Source of the DNA: JAYUJH01 sp043765375
Lineage (GTDB): Bacteria; Pseudomonadota; Alphaproteobacteria; Rickettsiales; UBA998
NCBI GenBank assembly: GCA_043765375.1
Contig: JAYUJH010000017.1
Span: 127,439 to 191,438, forward strand
Length of the DNA stretch: 64,000 nucleotides
Direction of reading: 5' to 3'
Every line of letters begins with the position of its first letter. Positions within the stretch are counted from its first letter, which is position 1. A program made the translations under genes and the position numbers. This document shows positions 34,034 through 43,726 of the stretch, in pieces. The notes under the pieces were generated by a model that was not told where the DNA came from, searched no databases, and saw only the letters and a list, made by a program, of their open reading frames with translations.

Positions 34034-35392
34034 TTAGTTTTTTATGGTTGCACGTTCATTTTCACTAGTTTGATAAATCACCAAGCCACGAATTAAATCC
34101 AACGCCCGAGCTAACTGATAATCCACCTTGCTATTTTCGCCTTCTTTAATAGCAGATAGTGGCATTTTTGGTGAAATTGGAGGCTTGATTTGTTCATTGG
34201 TTAAGCTCCCACGCAAATCTGCTTCGCCACGAGCTTTTTGATTGCTTTCAACTTCTTCAATTTTAGCTGCTTTCACCTCAATATCTGGCTTAATTCCTGT
34301 TGCTTGAATGGAAATACCCGACGGAGTATAATAACGAGAAGTGGTTAGGCGCATCGCCCCATATTGCTTGAGTGGAATCACTGTTTGCACTGAACCTTTA
34401 CCAAATGATTTTATCCCCATGATAATCGCACGCTTGTGATCTTTAAGCGCACCCGCCACAATCTCTGAAGCTGAGGCTGAACCTTGATTAATCAACACAA
34501 CCATTGGACGATTTTGCAATATATCACCGCTATTTGCCGTAAAGCGTTGCGTATCATCAGGGTTACGCTCTCTCGTTGAAACAATCTCGCCTTTGTCCAA
34601 AAACGCATCACTCACTGAGATTGCTTGGTCAAGTAGCCCCCCTGGATTATTACGCAAATCTAGCACCAACCCTTTCATATCTTTGATTTCGGTATCAAGT
34701 GATTCAATCGCCTTAATCATATTAGCGGTGGTCTGTTCTGAAAATGAAGTGATACGAACATAACCAATCTCACCTTCCGCATGAAAACGAATTGATTTAA
34801 TTTTGATTAAATCACGGATAATTTTGATATCTAGTGGCTCTTTCAAGCCTTCACGCAGCACCGTGATTTTTATTTCTGAGCCGACTTTACCGCGCATTTT
34901 CTCTACCGCATCAGAAAGTGCCAAGCCCATCACCTGCTCATCATCAATTTGGCTGATATAATCACCCGCTTGAATGCCTGCTTTGAATGCTGGTGTATCG
35001 TCAATTGGTGATACCACTTTTACCAAACCATTTTCCATGGTTACTTCAATCCCTAATCCACCAAACTCACCTTTGGTTTGCACCTGCATTTCTTCAAAAC
35101 TTTTTTCGTTGAGATAACCAGAATGCGGGTCAAGCGAGGTTAGCATACCATTAATTGCCGCTTCAATCAGTTTTTTGTCACTAACTTCTTCCACATAATC
35201 ACGGCGCACTCGCTCAAATACATCGCCGAATAAGTTTAGCAACTGATATGTTTCTTGAGAATCAACTTGCGCATTAACCGTTGTTGCGCCAACGCTCAGC
35301 ACCAAGATAAAGCTCAAGGCAATTGCAGTTGTTTTGAGTTTATTAATTTTAGATTTCGCCATATTTAAGTTTATCATCTTTAACTTCGTCAT
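34034..35392 (-). CDS. ctpA: Carboxy-terminal processing protease CtpA (S41)
   Basis: 452 residues. Signal peptide/anchor (~18-42), an N-terminal helical cap (YQLLNLFGDVFERVRRDYVE), PDZ domain (~100-175, GLGIEVTMENG), and the protease core with catalytic Ser in NQGSASASEIVAG and Lys in SFGKGSVQT. It cleaves periplasmic proteins such as murein hydrolases. It begins three bases after the envC stop. The C-terminal ~60 residues, rich in Lys/Glu/Ala, are variable. Confidence 0.95.
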   Translation of the reverse strand: MTKLKMINLNMAKSKINKLKTTAIALSFILVLSVGATTVNAQVDSQETYQLLNLFGDVFERVRRDYVEEVSDKKLIEAAINGMLTSLDPHSGYLNEKSFEEMQVQTKGEFGGLGIEVTMENGLVKVVSPIDDTPAFKAGIQAGDYISQIDDEQVMGLALSDAVEKMRGKVGSEIKITVLREGLKEPLDIKIIRDLIKIKSIRFHAEGEIGYVRITSFSEQTTANMIKAIESLDTEIKDMKGLVLDLRNNPGGLLDQAISVSDAFLDKGEIVSTRERNPDDTQRFTANSGDILQNRPMVVLINQGSASASEIVAGALKDHKRAIIMGIKSFGKGSVQTVIPLKQYGAMRLTTSRYYTPSGISIQATGIKPDIEVKAAKIEEVESNQKARGEADLRGSLTNEQIKPPISPKMPLSAIKEGENSKVDYQLARALDLIRGLVIYQTSENERATIKN

Positions 35393-35395
35393 GTT

Positions 35396-36748
35396 CTAAT
35401 GTTTCGCATAATTATTATTTAAGTCATACCAAGGAGCAGGGTCAATCGCTTGCGAATTGCTGCGCAACTCCAGATATAGATTTTGTTCTTCATTAACTCC
35501 CATAGCACCTATTGGTGCGCTATCCAACAAAAACTGTCCTCTTTGCACATTTATTCGTGATAATCCTGCAATGAGTGTGTGATATTGCTTACTATGTCGT
35601 ATTATAACCATATTTCCATAGTCTAAAAACTTGCCCGTGAACAAAACTTCGCCCTCAAATGGGGTGGTGACGATAGCGGAATTGTTGGTTTTAATTTCCA
35701 TACCTTTTAAGCGGTCATTTGCTCCCCTATTTTCACCAAATCTCCCTGTGATTGTTCCAGTTGCGGGCAGTGGCAATTTCCCTTTATTATTAGCAAAATT
35801 AGCCCCTCGCAATGATGCTTGAGATGATATTTGTGGAGGTTTTGCTATAATTGGGGCAGGGCTAGGAGTAGCTGGAATATTAGGTTTGGTGATTGGTTGA
35901 ATATTAGCGAAATTATCAATTTCCTCATTGCTTTTTGCGGTGCGCTCCTGCTCCAGATTTTCCACCAATGATTGTAAATCCTCCGCTTGCTTGATTAAAT
36001 CATCTAGTTTTTTCGCGTAAGCCCCGTCATTTTGTTTGAGAGTTGTTTGCAACTGCCCCTGTTGGCTCAGTTGTTGTTGCAGTGATGCCCGCTGATTATT
36101 CAAGTTTTGCTTCATTTGATTGCGATCTTTTTGCGTTTGAATCATCGCAAAACGGATTTCCTCCAGCTCGTGCATCGCCATCGCCACAGCATCAATATCT
36201 TTTTTGACAGATAATGTTGAAATATGCAACGCCCGCACAGTCAATGCTCGCTCACGATTTTGCTCAGGCAGTAACCACGCCGCAATTTGGGGGCGATGTT
36301 GCAAGCTCCACGCCGCAGAAACTAGTTTGCTTGCGTTATTTTGGTGCAATTCAAGCTGTTTGGTTTTATTTTGTTCCTCGGCAGCAAGCTCCACCAGCCG
36401 TTTATCATGTTCAGCAAGTTCACGCTCAATTTTTTGAACTTCTAACCCCTTGGTGACGATATTATTTTGCAATTCGTCCATATCACGGCTTAAGTGACGG
36501 AGCTTTGTTTGGGTGAGGGAGCGAGCATTCTCAGTTTGTTGAAGGTTTTGTTGCAGTTTATCCAACTCGCCTTTATTCGCTTCAAATGTTTGGCTGGCTT
36601 CGGTTCTACCTGCTTCAATTTTGCTTGCTTGAATGGTTTGTGCGTATAATCGGTTATTTGCACAAAATAGCATCATGCAACAAAGCAATAATATCTTCCC
36701 TAACGTTTTTCCTAGTATTTTTCCTAATGTTTTTTTATTGCAGCGCAT
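35396..36748 (-). CDS. envC: Murein hydrolase activator EnvC
   Basis: 450 residues from the ATG at 36748, which precedes a signal peptide (KILLLCCMMLFCANNRLYAQ); the open frame extends to 37021 but that part overlaps serS and is not EnvC-like. The N-terminal half is a long coiled coil; the C-terminal LytM domain starts at GTITGRFGENRGANDRLKG and lacks the zinc-ligand His-x-x-x-Asp of active LytM, fitting the activator role toward amidases at the septum. The signal region has a 12-bp repeat translated LGKI/LGKT. Confidence 0.92.
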   Translation of the reverse strand: MRCNKKTLGKILGKTLGKILLLCCMMLFCANNRLYAQTIQASKIEAGRTEASQTFEANKGELDKLQQNLQQTENARSLTQTKLRHLSRDMDELQNNIVTKGLEVQKIERELAEHDKRLVELAAEEQNKTKQLELHQNNASKLVSAAWSLQHRPQIAAWLLPEQNRERALTVRALHISTLSVKKDIDAVAMAMHELEEIRFAMIQTQKDRNQMKQNLNNQRASLQQQLSQQGQLQTTLKQNDGAYAKKLDDLIKQAEDLQSLVENLEQERTAKSNEEIDNFANIQPITKPNIPATPSPAPIIAKPPQISSQASLRGANFANNKGKLPLPATGTITGRFGENRGANDRLKGMEIKTNNSAIVTTPFEGEVLFTGKFLDYGNMVIIRHSKQYHTLIAGLSRINVQRGQFLLDSAPIGAMGVNEEQNLYLELRSNSQAIDPAPWYDLNNNYAKH

Positions 36749-36810
36749 AATATATATTTGTGTAATATTTTTTATGCGTGAATGCAAGGGGTGATTTAGG
36801 TGGGTAGGAT

Positions 36811-38136
36811 TTACCCAATCTCTTTTAACCCGCCCATATAAGGTTGCAACATTTCGGGAATGGTGATTTTGCCGTTTTCTTGTTGATAATTCTCCATCAC
36901 CGCAATTAATGTCCGCCCCACGGCTAGCCCCGAACCGTTCAGCGTATGCACAAACTCGGGCTTCTTCGCACCATGTGGGCGGTAACGTGCATTCATGCGC
37001 CGTGCTTGAAATGCTCCACAATTTGAAACGCTGGATATCTCACGATAACATGCTTGGGCGGGCAACCATGCTTCAATATCATAAGTTTTGGTAGCACTAA
37101 ATCCCGTATCACCCGCACATAGCAACATCACCTGATATGGCAATTCTAACGCCTGCAAAATAGATTCCGCCGCTTGCAATTTGCGCTCATGCTCAATCGC
37201 TGACATTTCAGGCGTGGTGATGCTCACCAATTCCACTTTGCTAAACTGATGTTGACGCAACATTCCCCGAGTATCTCGCCCTGCGCTCCCCGCTTCAGAA
37301 CGAAAACATAGAGTATGCGCACAAAATCGCAATGGCAATTCGCCATGAGTTAAAATCTCCCCTGCTATCATGTTTGTCAGTGGAACTTCAGCGGTGGGAA
37401 TTAACCAATAATCATTGGTGGTTTTGAAGCTATCCTCAGCAAACTTTGGCAACTGACCCGTGCCAAACATTGCAGCATCACGCACCAACACAGGAGGGGA
37501 AACCTCAGTGTAGCCATTTTCAATATGCGTATCCAACATAAATTGCGCCAACGCCCGCTCCAGCCGTGCAAGCGCACCTTTGAGAATGGTAAATCTTGCC
37601 CCTGAGAGTTTGCTTGCGGTAGAAAAATCCATCAATTCAAGTGCCTCACCAAGTTCATAATGCGCTTTTGGCGTGAAATTGAAATTATTAGGGATTGCAT
37701 TTGGCAACCCCCCACCCCAGCCCTCCCCCGCAAGGGTGGAGGGAGTAAAAGATTTTACCTCAACATTATCATTCTCATCACGTCCATTTGGCACATCGTC
37801 GCTTAATAGATTGGGTAGGCTGGAAAGGATTGTTGTGAGTTTATCATCGCTATTTAATAATGCTTCAATGCGACTAATTTCATCATTAATATGATGCGAT
37901 TTTGCTATTAATTGTTGTGCTTCTAATTGTGCTGCATCATCGCCATTTTTCTTTAATGCTCCAACCTGCTTTGCAATATTATTGCGCTCGGCTTGCAATT
38001 CACCTTGTTGCGTGATTAATTTGCGACGTTGTTCATCAAGCGCAAGGATTGCATCTGCTTGCGGTGCAACTCCACGCTGTTGCAAATTAGCATCAAAATC
38101 TTGTGGGTGGGAGCGTATGTAATTAATATCGTGCAT
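36811..38136 (-). CDS. serS: Seryl-tRNA synthetase
   Basis: 441 residues. The N-terminal coiled-coil arm (~25-110) binds the long variable arm of tRNA-Ser; the class II core has motif 2 (FRSEAGSAGRDTRGMLRQHQF) and motif 3 (NGSGLAVGRTLIAVMENYQ). Between residues ~125 and 147, just before FTPKAHYELGE, is an extra ~20-residue segment (PSTLAGEGWGGG) encoded by a GC-rich palindromic repeat inserted in frame. The frame and all catalytic motifs are intact, so the enzyme should work. Confidence 0.96.
   Translation of the reverse strand: MHDINYIRSHPQDFDANLQQRGVAPQADAILALDEQRRKLITQQGELQAERNNIAKQVGALKKNGDDAAQLEAQQLIAKSHHINDEISRIEALLNSDDKLTTILSSLPNLLSDDVPNGRDENDNVEVKSFTPSTLAGEGWGGGLPNAIPNNFNFTPKAHYELGEALELMDFSTASKLSGARFTILKGALARLERALAQFMLDTHIENGYTEVSPPVLVRDAAMFGTGQLPKFAEDSFKTTNDYWLIPTAEVPLTNMIAGEILTHGELPLRFCAHTLCFRSEAGSAGRDTRGMLRQHQFSKVELVSITTPEMSAIEHERKLQAAESILQALELPYQVMLLCAGDTGFSATKTYDIEAWLPAQACYREISSVSNCGAFQARRMNARYRPHGAKKPEFVHTLNGSGLAVGRTLIAVMENYQQENGKITIPEMLQPYMGGLKEIG
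37697..37745. repeat. GC-rich palindromic repeat inserted in frame in serS
   Basis: AACCCCCCACCCC is followed by the palindrome CCCTCCCCCGCAAGGGTGGAGGG, in the orientation opposite to the cheA copy. It is a short copy lacking the long spacer. It encodes the extra STLAGEGWGGGLP-type segment of SerS. Confidence 0.72.
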
Positions 38137-38195
38137 AATATTTTGTTACCATTATTTAGGTTAGTTGTGCAAGTGGAAATATTTACTTAAACTTA

Positions 38196-38291
38196 ACCCC
38201 CCACGCATCACCTGCGGCTTTCGCCTTGTTTGGCTTCGCCTCCCGCTTCGCTCGTCTGCCGCTCCCCCGCAAAGGGGGAGCTTGCGCTCAT
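38196..38291. repeat. GC-rich palindromic repeat between serS and phrB
   Basis: AACCCCCCACGC, a ~50-bp GC-rich spacer with 'cgcttcgctcg', then CTCCCCCGCAAAGGGGGAG. It has the same ends as the in-gene copies, here free of coding constraint. It fills most of the 183-bp serS-phrB gap. Confidence 0.75.
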
Positions 38292-38319
38292 AATACAATT
38301 TCGCAAAAAATCAAGCATT

Positions 38320-39918
38320 TTAGCCCACTTTCAAAGCGGCGAATGCGGCAAGTGCTGCATCTCGTGACGCACTTAAATCCACAATCGGGTGCGGATAAGT
38401 TTTGCCAAGCTGCACCCCCGCTCCTTGCAAAATTAGCGGTGGGGCAATCCACGGTTCAAACAGATATTTATCAGGCAAATCTCTCAATTCGGGAACATAA
38501 TGGCGGGTATATGCACCAGCTTCATCAAACTTTGTGCCTTGGGTCACGGCGTTGAATATACGGAAATATGGGGCTGCATCAGCACCACAACCCGCAACCC
38601 ATTGCCAACTTGCGGAATTATTCGCCATATCAGCATCAAACAAGCAATCCCAAAACCATCGCTCACCCAAACGCCAATCAAGGCGCAGGTTTTTCACCAA
38701 CACGGACGCAACAATCATGCGCATACGGTTGTGCATATATCCCGTTTGATAAAGTTCACGCATTCCTGCGTCAACGATTGGAATACCAGTATTGCCGCTT
38801 TGCCACGCCTGCAAATGATTAACATTCTCAACCCAAGCGAAACCATCAAACTTGGACTGCATATTACGAATTGGCAACTCAGGGTTGTTATATAGCAAAT
38901 TATACGAAAACTCACGCCAGCCAAGCTCGCTTAAGAAATGGTCAAGATCTGCGTTATTTTCACCATTAATTTGAGCAGCGTGCCAAACTTGGTTGGGTGA
39001 AATCTCGCCAAAATGCAAATATGGTGAGAGGCGAGAAACATGAGATTTGGCGGGGAAATTACGCCCTTCTTTATAGCCGTTTAATCCATCTTTTATAAAT
39101 TGATATAATCGCTTTTGCGCCCCTGATTCGCTGATATCCCAATGGCTAGCAACGCCATTATCCCATTTGACTTTTGGCAATAATCCCAATTCCTCCACTG
39201 ATGATATTTCTAGCGATGATGATTTTATTATAGGTGAGCCAATATTTGCAAGCGTCATCTCTGGTGCGGATAGTGGCATACGGGGTGGTTTTGCTCCCCC
39301 CTGTTTTTGCGGTTTGGATTTTAATGATTTTTTGCTAGCTTTGCTATTAGAAATCTCAATCATAGGCATCTCAATCTGAGCAACCTCCTCCTCGGAAATC
39401 TCATTAATAGCCTCATCTTTGTGGGCTTCTTCTTTATAACTTAGGCAACCTTTGCGATAAAACGGAGTGAATACTTTATAAGGCGTGCCATCATCTTTGA
39501 CAATATCCCATGGTTCAAATAATAATGACCCATTGAAACTTTGCGCCTCAATATTATGTTGCTCCAGCATTATCTTAATGCGTTTGTCACGAGCAATGCG
39601 CCATGGTTCATAACATCTGTTCCATGTGATGATGTTTGGCTGCAATTCTGTGGCTAATTGTTGCAAAATCTCAAACGCATCACCCCGAAATAACCTTAGT
39701 TGCCCACCTAATTGTTGTTGCAAGCTACAAAGCGAATGATGCAACCATACTCGTGATGCTGCCCCCATGCGCCCTGCGCCCGCATTTTCATCATCTAAAA
39801 TATAAATCAGCATAACGTCACCGCCTTGTGCTTCACTTAACTGGGCGGCGTGGTGCAATGCGGGGTTATCTGATAATCTTAAATCTTGGCGAAACCAATA
39901 TATTGATGTTTTTTGCAT
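38320..39918 (-). CDS. phrB: Deoxyribodipyrimidine photo-lyase
   Basis: 532 residues, about 60 longer than usual. The N-terminal antenna domain starts IYWFRQDLRLSDNPALHHAA; the C-terminal FAD domain has EGRNFPAKSHVSRLSPYLHF, MRMIVASVLVKNL and NNSASWQWVAGCGADAAPYF with the Trp/Asn residues that contact the dimer. It repairs cyclobutane pyrimidine dimers using light. The extra length is a Lys/Glu/Ser-rich linker (~175-245) between the two domains, including KASKKSLKSKPQKQGG. Confidence 0.95.
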   Translation of the reverse strand: MQKTSIYWFRQDLRLSDNPALHHAAQLSEAQGGDVMLIYILDDENAGAGRMGAASRVWLHHSLCSLQQQLGGQLRLFRGDAFEILQQLATELQPNIITWNRCYEPWRIARDKRIKIMLEQHNIEAQSFNGSLLFEPWDIVKDDGTPYKVFTPFYRKGCLSYKEEAHKDEAINEISEEEVAQIEMPMIEISNSKASKKSLKSKPQKQGGAKPPRMPLSAPEMTLANIGSPIIKSSSLEISSVEELGLLPKVKWDNGVASHWDISESGAQKRLYQFIKDGLNGYKEGRNFPAKSHVSRLSPYLHFGEISPNQVWHAAQINGENNADLDHFLSELGWREFSYNLLYNNPELPIRNMQSKFDGFAWVENVNHLQAWQSGNTGIPIVDAGMRELYQTGYMHNRMRMIVASVLVKNLRLDWRLGERWFWDCLFDADMANNSASWQWVAGCGADAAPYFRIFNAVTQGTKFDEAGAYTRHYVPELRDLPDKYLFEPWIAPPLILQGAGVQLGKTYPHPIVDLSASRDAALAAFAALKVG

Positions 39919-39959
39919 TTTTAATTGTCATGTTTGAATTATCAAACTATATATAATGT

Positions 39960-40364
39960 ATGCGTTATCCATTTGCTACTTTTATTGTTACTGCGGCCAT
40001 ATTTGCTTGCATGTTTTTGTTAATTAACACAGGAGAGTTGCGTTTATTCGCTGATAACTCCCCCCAACCGATGATTGCTGTTGCAAATGCTCAAGTTATT
40101 TGCCCAAGCGATGGTGCGGAAATTAGCAATGTGCAGGATTTTACCAATGAAGTTGGGGCGTTGTGCAATGATAAAAATGCGTGCGAAATTAATAGCAAAT
40201 CATTGATTGGCGATAATTCATCAACCACAGGCGAATTGAATAATTGCACCCTTGAATTGCGAGTGGAATATAGTTGCAAAATGAAAAGCATTTATCAAGC
40301 TAAAATATTGATGGCGTATTTATATGAAGGGCAGATTGCAACCATTAAATGCGCTAGTAACTAG
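39960..40364 (+). CDS. Secreted or anchored Cys-rich protein, possible SUEL-type lectin domain
   Basis: 134 residues. Residues 5-24 are a signal anchor (FATFIVTAAIFACMFLLINT). The rest has five cysteines with spacing and neighbours (ICPSDGAEISNVQDF, ALCNDKNACEINSKSLIGD, NNCTLELRVEYSCK) like the rhamnose/galactose-binding SUEL lectin fold; this is a motif impression only. It is immediately followed by the 40365 gene with no gap, so the two probably form an envelope-protein operon divergent from phrB. Confidence 0.65.
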   Translation: MRYPFATFIVTAAIFACMFLLINTGELRLFADNSPQPMIAVANAQVICPSDGAEISNVQDFTNEVGALCNDKNACEINSKSLIGDNSSTTGELNNCTLELRVEYSCKMKSIYQAKILMAYLYEGQIATIKCASN

Positions 40365-41117
40365 ATGAATATTAAAAGCGATTTATATTTGTTGCGTTAT
40401 GCAATTAGCGAGATGGAATATTCAGTGTTGCTCAATTGGGTGATTTTGCTGGCAATCACCATTGCATTATGGGTTGCTGTGAAGTCACAAAATAAGCGAT
40501 ATAAGCAATTAATCGGTGAGGGTGAATATTATAGCGAGGAACGTCATGAATTATTTCGTTTGGCGCAAATGCGTGGTTCGGTGATGTTGCTATTTTGGCT
40601 GACGGTGGCTTTGTTGCTGATTATTGGTGATGTGAAAACGCAAATTAACCGCTCCCGCAATTATTTATCGGCAAGCGATGAAGCATTTATTAACAAAGAG
40701 GCGAAAAATCCCTTTGTATCGGAGAGAGTTGTGGCAGAGCAATTTATTGATGCAGCGAGTGATGCAACTGAACGCGAGGAAATGCAAGGCGAGGCAGGGT
40801 TTGAAAACTCCTCTCCAGCTCCATCGTTGGAACATATTAAATCATCATATGAAGATGCGTTTGTGAGCTTGCTAATTTTGCGCAAATGTAACTTGGTAGG
40901 CGAAATTGATGAGCGAGCTTTATATAACTCATTAATCAAAGCACTCTCAAGTGATGAGCGAACAGTTGAGGCACAAAAAGCATTAATAGCCAAAGGGGTG
41001 ATGAGTGCAGCGAGCGGGTCATATCATTCATTATATAATAACATCAAATGTGATGGTGCTAATATCAAAAATACCCAAACTAACTTTGCCTTGTTTATGA
41101 AACAAGTTGGTGAGTAG
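40365..41117 (+). CDS. Hypothetical two-span membrane protein
   Basis: 250 residues. TM helices at ~22-40 (NWVILLAITIALWVAV) and ~70-88 (SVMLLFWLTVALLLIIGDV), the rest soluble and helical, acidic around 120-155. No family recognised. Its ATG directly follows the upstream stop codon (TAG-ATG), so translation is coupled to the lectin-like gene. No signal of catalytic motifs. Confidence 0.68.
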   Translation: MNIKSDLYLLRYAISEMEYSVLLNWVILLAITIALWVAVKSQNKRYKQLIGEGEYYSEERHELFRLAQMRGSVMLLFWLTVALLLIIGDVKTQINRSRNYLSASDEAFINKEAKNPFVSERVVAEQFIDAASDATEREEMQGEAGFENSSPAPSLEHIKSSYEDAFVSLLILRKCNLVGEIDERALYNSLIKALSSDERTVEAQKALIAKGVMSAASGSYHSLYNNIKCDGANIKNTQTNFALFMKQVGE

Positions 41118-41227
41118 CATAAAAAAACACTAGACAATTCAATTATATTTATACGTTTGCCTTAATAAAAGCGTAATAATATTATGTTAATTTGTATATT
41201 GTAGAAATTATTTTTAAGGAAAATTTT

Positions 41228-41968
41228 ATGGTTGATAATAATACAAAATCTTATAATACTTTTATTAATGGAAATGGAACGGCCATAGTAAGGCTGCCCA
41301 TGTCCAACCTTAGCACTGAAGTGGGGGAGCAGCTAAACGATCTTGTGAAGTTTGCAAAAGATAATGGAATTGAAGGAAAGTTTGTTAAAAATGAAGGTAT
41401 GAGGCAGGGGCCTCACGCAGAATTAAATCCAAAAGATTTGCAAAAATTAGCAAATTTATTAGAAACAGAAAATAAGCAGCCTTCCGCTTTTGTAGATAGA
41501 GATGGCAAAGTCATAGCAGCAAGTCCAGCAGCAAAGGCGGTAGGCGTTGATGTGGGAACTAAACCAGTTGAACCAGAAGTTCCAGCGACACCTGCTCCAT
41601 CACCAGTAAGCAAAAAAGAATTGTTAGAGCCAACGGTAGAAAAAATGTTAGTGAAAGCTGCAGGTTCAGACCATGTACTTAATAAATCAGAATTAGAAGG
41701 GTTGTTGGGGGATAAAGCTTTTCAAGAAATGCTTAAAAACGCTGGAATAAAAGATGAAGGCGCAGCAAGAAGATATGAGGGACCAGAAAAACAGAAATAT
41801 AATCATGTGATAATAGGCGATCCTACTACTTCGAATAGTAATTTGAGAATTCCATTACAAGAATTAGGTCTAACATTAGATCCAAAAGATTTCTCGGCAC
41901 ATGAAACAACTTATATTAAGCCAAATGCTACGCCAGCAAATAATAAACCAGAAGCGATTACTAGGTAG
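41228..41968 (+). CDS. Hypothetical protein, 246 residues
   Basis: The start is the ATG at 41228, with AAGGA seven bases upstream; a TTG at 41192 in frame is rejected. Residues ~10-95 form a small alpha/beta region (GNGTAIVRLPMSNLST, DLVKFAKDNGIEGKFVKNEG), a Pro/Ala linker follows at ~120-142, then a helical region LLEPTVEKMLVKAAG and a C-terminal Asn/Pro tail. There is no signal peptide. The domain-linker-domain layout resembles the 14185 and 43727 proteins. Function unknown. Confidence 0.7.
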   Translation: MVDNNTKSYNTFINGNGTAIVRLPMSNLSTEVGEQLNDLVKFAKDNGIEGKFVKNEGMRQGPHAELNPKDLQKLANLLETENKQPSAFVDRDGKVIAASPAAKAVGVDVGTKPVEPEVPATPAPSPVSKKELLEPTVEKMLVKAAGSDHVLNKSELEGLLGDKAFQEMLKNAGIKDEGAARRYEGPEKQKYNHVIIGDPTTSNSNLRIPLQELGLTLDPKDFSAHETTYIKPNATPANNKPEAITR

Positions 41969-42042
41969 GAATTACATCTAATATAAAAAAACATTGCTAA
42001 AAACACTAGACAATTTAATTGTGAAACGTCATAAACATTTGC

Positions 42043-43131
42043 ATGTTTTATAATTTGCTTTATCCGCTGGCTGACCAGATTCAGCTATTTAATTTGTTCA
42101 AATATCTAACTTTCAGGAGTGGCGGGGCGATGCTCACCAGCCTGATTATTAGTTTTATGATAGGCCCTAGTTTAATTCGCTGGTTGAAGAAAAAGCAAGG
42201 CAAGGGGCAACCAATCCGTGAGGACGGCCCCGCCTCGCATTTGCTCACCAAGCAAGGCACGCCAACTATGGGCGGGGTGATGATTTTGCTTTCAGTCACC
42301 ATCTCAACCCTGCTTTGGGCAGATTTAACCAATCAATATATCTGGGCAGTGCTATTCATCACCATTGGCTTTGGGTTTATTGGCTTCCTTGATGATTATC
42401 TCAAAGTTAGCAAGCGTAATAGCAAGGGTTTGAGTGGCAAACTTAAATTGCTCGCACAAGCGATAATTTCGCTTATTGTGGCGTTATGGGTGATAAATTG
42501 CTCGGATATTCAACAAGCAACCCGTTTGAGTGTTCCATTTTTGAAGGATTTCTTCCCTGATATTGGTATCGCATATATCTTTTTTGCCATGCTGGTGATG
42601 ATTGGCTCTTCCAACGCCGTGAACTTGACTGATGGGTTGGACGGGCTAGCGATTGTGCCAATAATGATAACAGCGGGGAGCTTTGCATTAATTGCATATC
42701 TCGTTGGTAATGTGGTTTTTGCCAATTATTTGCAAATACATCATGTTGAAGGTTCAGGCGAATTAACCGTATTTTGCGCCGCATTAATTGGTGCAGGGCT
42801 TGGGTTTTTATGGTTTAACGCCCCGCCCGCTATGATTTTTATGGGCGATACAGGCAGCCTTGCATTTGGTGGGGCGATTGGGGCTATTGCGCTTATCACC
42901 AAGCATGAACTAGTGCTTGCAATCATCGGAGGGTTATTTGTGTTGGAAGCAGTTTCCGTGATTGTGCAGGTTGCATCATTTAAGCTAACAGGCAAGCGAG
43001 TATTTCGCATGGCACCTATACATCATCATTTTGAAAAACTCGGTTGGTCGGAAGCGACGGTTGTGATTCGCTTTTGGATTATTGCCTCAATTTTAGCATT
43101 AATTGGGCTTTCATCATTAAAATTGCGCTAA
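42043..43131 (+). CDS. mraY: Phospho-N-acetylmuramoyl-pentapeptide-transferase MraY
   Basis: 362 residues, ten transmembrane helices as usual. It makes lipid I from UDP-MurNAc-pentapeptide and undecaprenyl phosphate. Key motifs: GTPTMGGVMILL, FGFIGFLDDYLK, SSNAVNLTDGLDGLA, GDTGSLAFGGAIG and APIHHHFEKLGWSE. All conserved Asp and His residues are visible. It normally lies in the dcw cluster between murF and murD, but here the neighbours are hypotheticals, so the cell-wall cluster is broken in this genome. Confidence 0.97.
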   Translation: MFYNLLYPLADQIQLFNLFKYLTFRSGGAMLTSLIISFMIGPSLIRWLKKKQGKGQPIREDGPASHLLTKQGTPTMGGVMILLSVTISTLLWADLTNQYIWAVLFITIGFGFIGFLDDYLKVSKRNSKGLSGKLKLLAQAIISLIVALWVINCSDIQQATRLSVPFLKDFFPDIGIAYIFFAMLVMIGSSNAVNLTDGLDGLAIVPIMITAGSFALIAYLVGNVVFANYLQIHHVEGSGELTVFCAALIGAGLGFLWFNAPPAMIFMGDTGSLAFGGAIGAIALITKHELVLAIIGGLFVLEAVSVIVQVASFKLTGKRVFRMAPIHHHFEKLGWSEATVVIRFWIIASILALIGLSSLKLR

Positions 43132-43226
43132 TAACTGATAGCAATATGGTTTTTTAGTTGTGTTTAGGCGTATGAAAATCTATCATTAATTGTGCTAATA
43201 TTTTTAGGCGCATAATTATTTTTTAC

Positions 43227-43269
43227 AATGAAGCGACTATAGTTAAGAGATTATAATGAAGCGACTATA
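43227..43269. repeat. 15-bp direct repeat upstream of the 43282 gene
   Basis: AATGAAGCGACTATA occurs at 43227-43241 and again at 43255-43269, 28 bp apart, ending 12 bp before the next start codon. It could be a tandem duplication or a paired regulator site. Confidence 0.6.
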
Positions 43270-43281
43270 TGGAATTATGAG

Positions 43282-43476
43282 ATGCGGCATAACCAGACAT
43301 ATATCACAATGCAGGCACAGAAATTGATAGAGCAATATGGCGAAAAAGCGGTTGCCTTTGCCCAAAGCCAGCTATGGAACTCAACCAATGCGCAAGATGT
43401 TTCAGTTGCAACCATGTGGCTTTCCATCACCCATGAAGTTCAAGCTATATTGCGCTGTGATTCCAAAATAAATTAA
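43282..43476 (+). CDS. Small helical hypothetical protein
   Basis: 64 residues, predicted all-helical: MQAQKLIEQYGEKAVAFAQ and VATMWLSITHEVQAIL. It resembles short alphaproteobacterial ORFs with an 'A-x-x-LIE-x-HGE-x-A' opening that are found alone or near regulators, but I cannot name a family. Preceded by a 15-bp direct repeat. Could start at M10 (43309). Confidence 0.6.
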   Translation: MRHNQTYITMQAQKLIEQYGEKAVAFAQSQLWNSTNAQDVSVATMWLSITHEVQAILRCDSKIN

Positions 43477-43555
43477 TGATGTTGGTTTTTTTATCGTGAT
43501 GCTTATGAAGTGATTAAAAATAATCATGATTAAAATATAATATGACGCAAAGCTG

Positions 43556-43604
43556 GGTTGTGTTGTGATTTGCAGCAAGCAATAATAAAAATTATAGTAT
43601 AACC
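43556..43604. repeat. MITE-like element, copy R3 (internally deleted)
   Basis: The ends GGTTGTGTTGTGATTT (43556-43571) and AATTATAGTATAACC (43590-43604) are imperfect inverted repeats. Its reverse complement carries TTGCTTGCTGCAAATC, the core of R1 and R2, and matches R2 from the end to the core, then jumps to the opposite end, consistent with an internal deletion. Confidence 0.68.
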
Positions 43605-43726
43605 TAATATAACAATATTATTTTGATGAAATATATGTAATTAAGCAATTTTTTCATAATATTGTCACATGTTGACTATATAATTACTTGTATAAGATAA
43701 ATATTATTACAGGATTTGAAAATATT

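Noticed and set aside
36749..37021. Upstream extension of the envC frame
   Set aside because: Overlaps serS and lacks EnvC similarity; the signal peptide starts at 36748.
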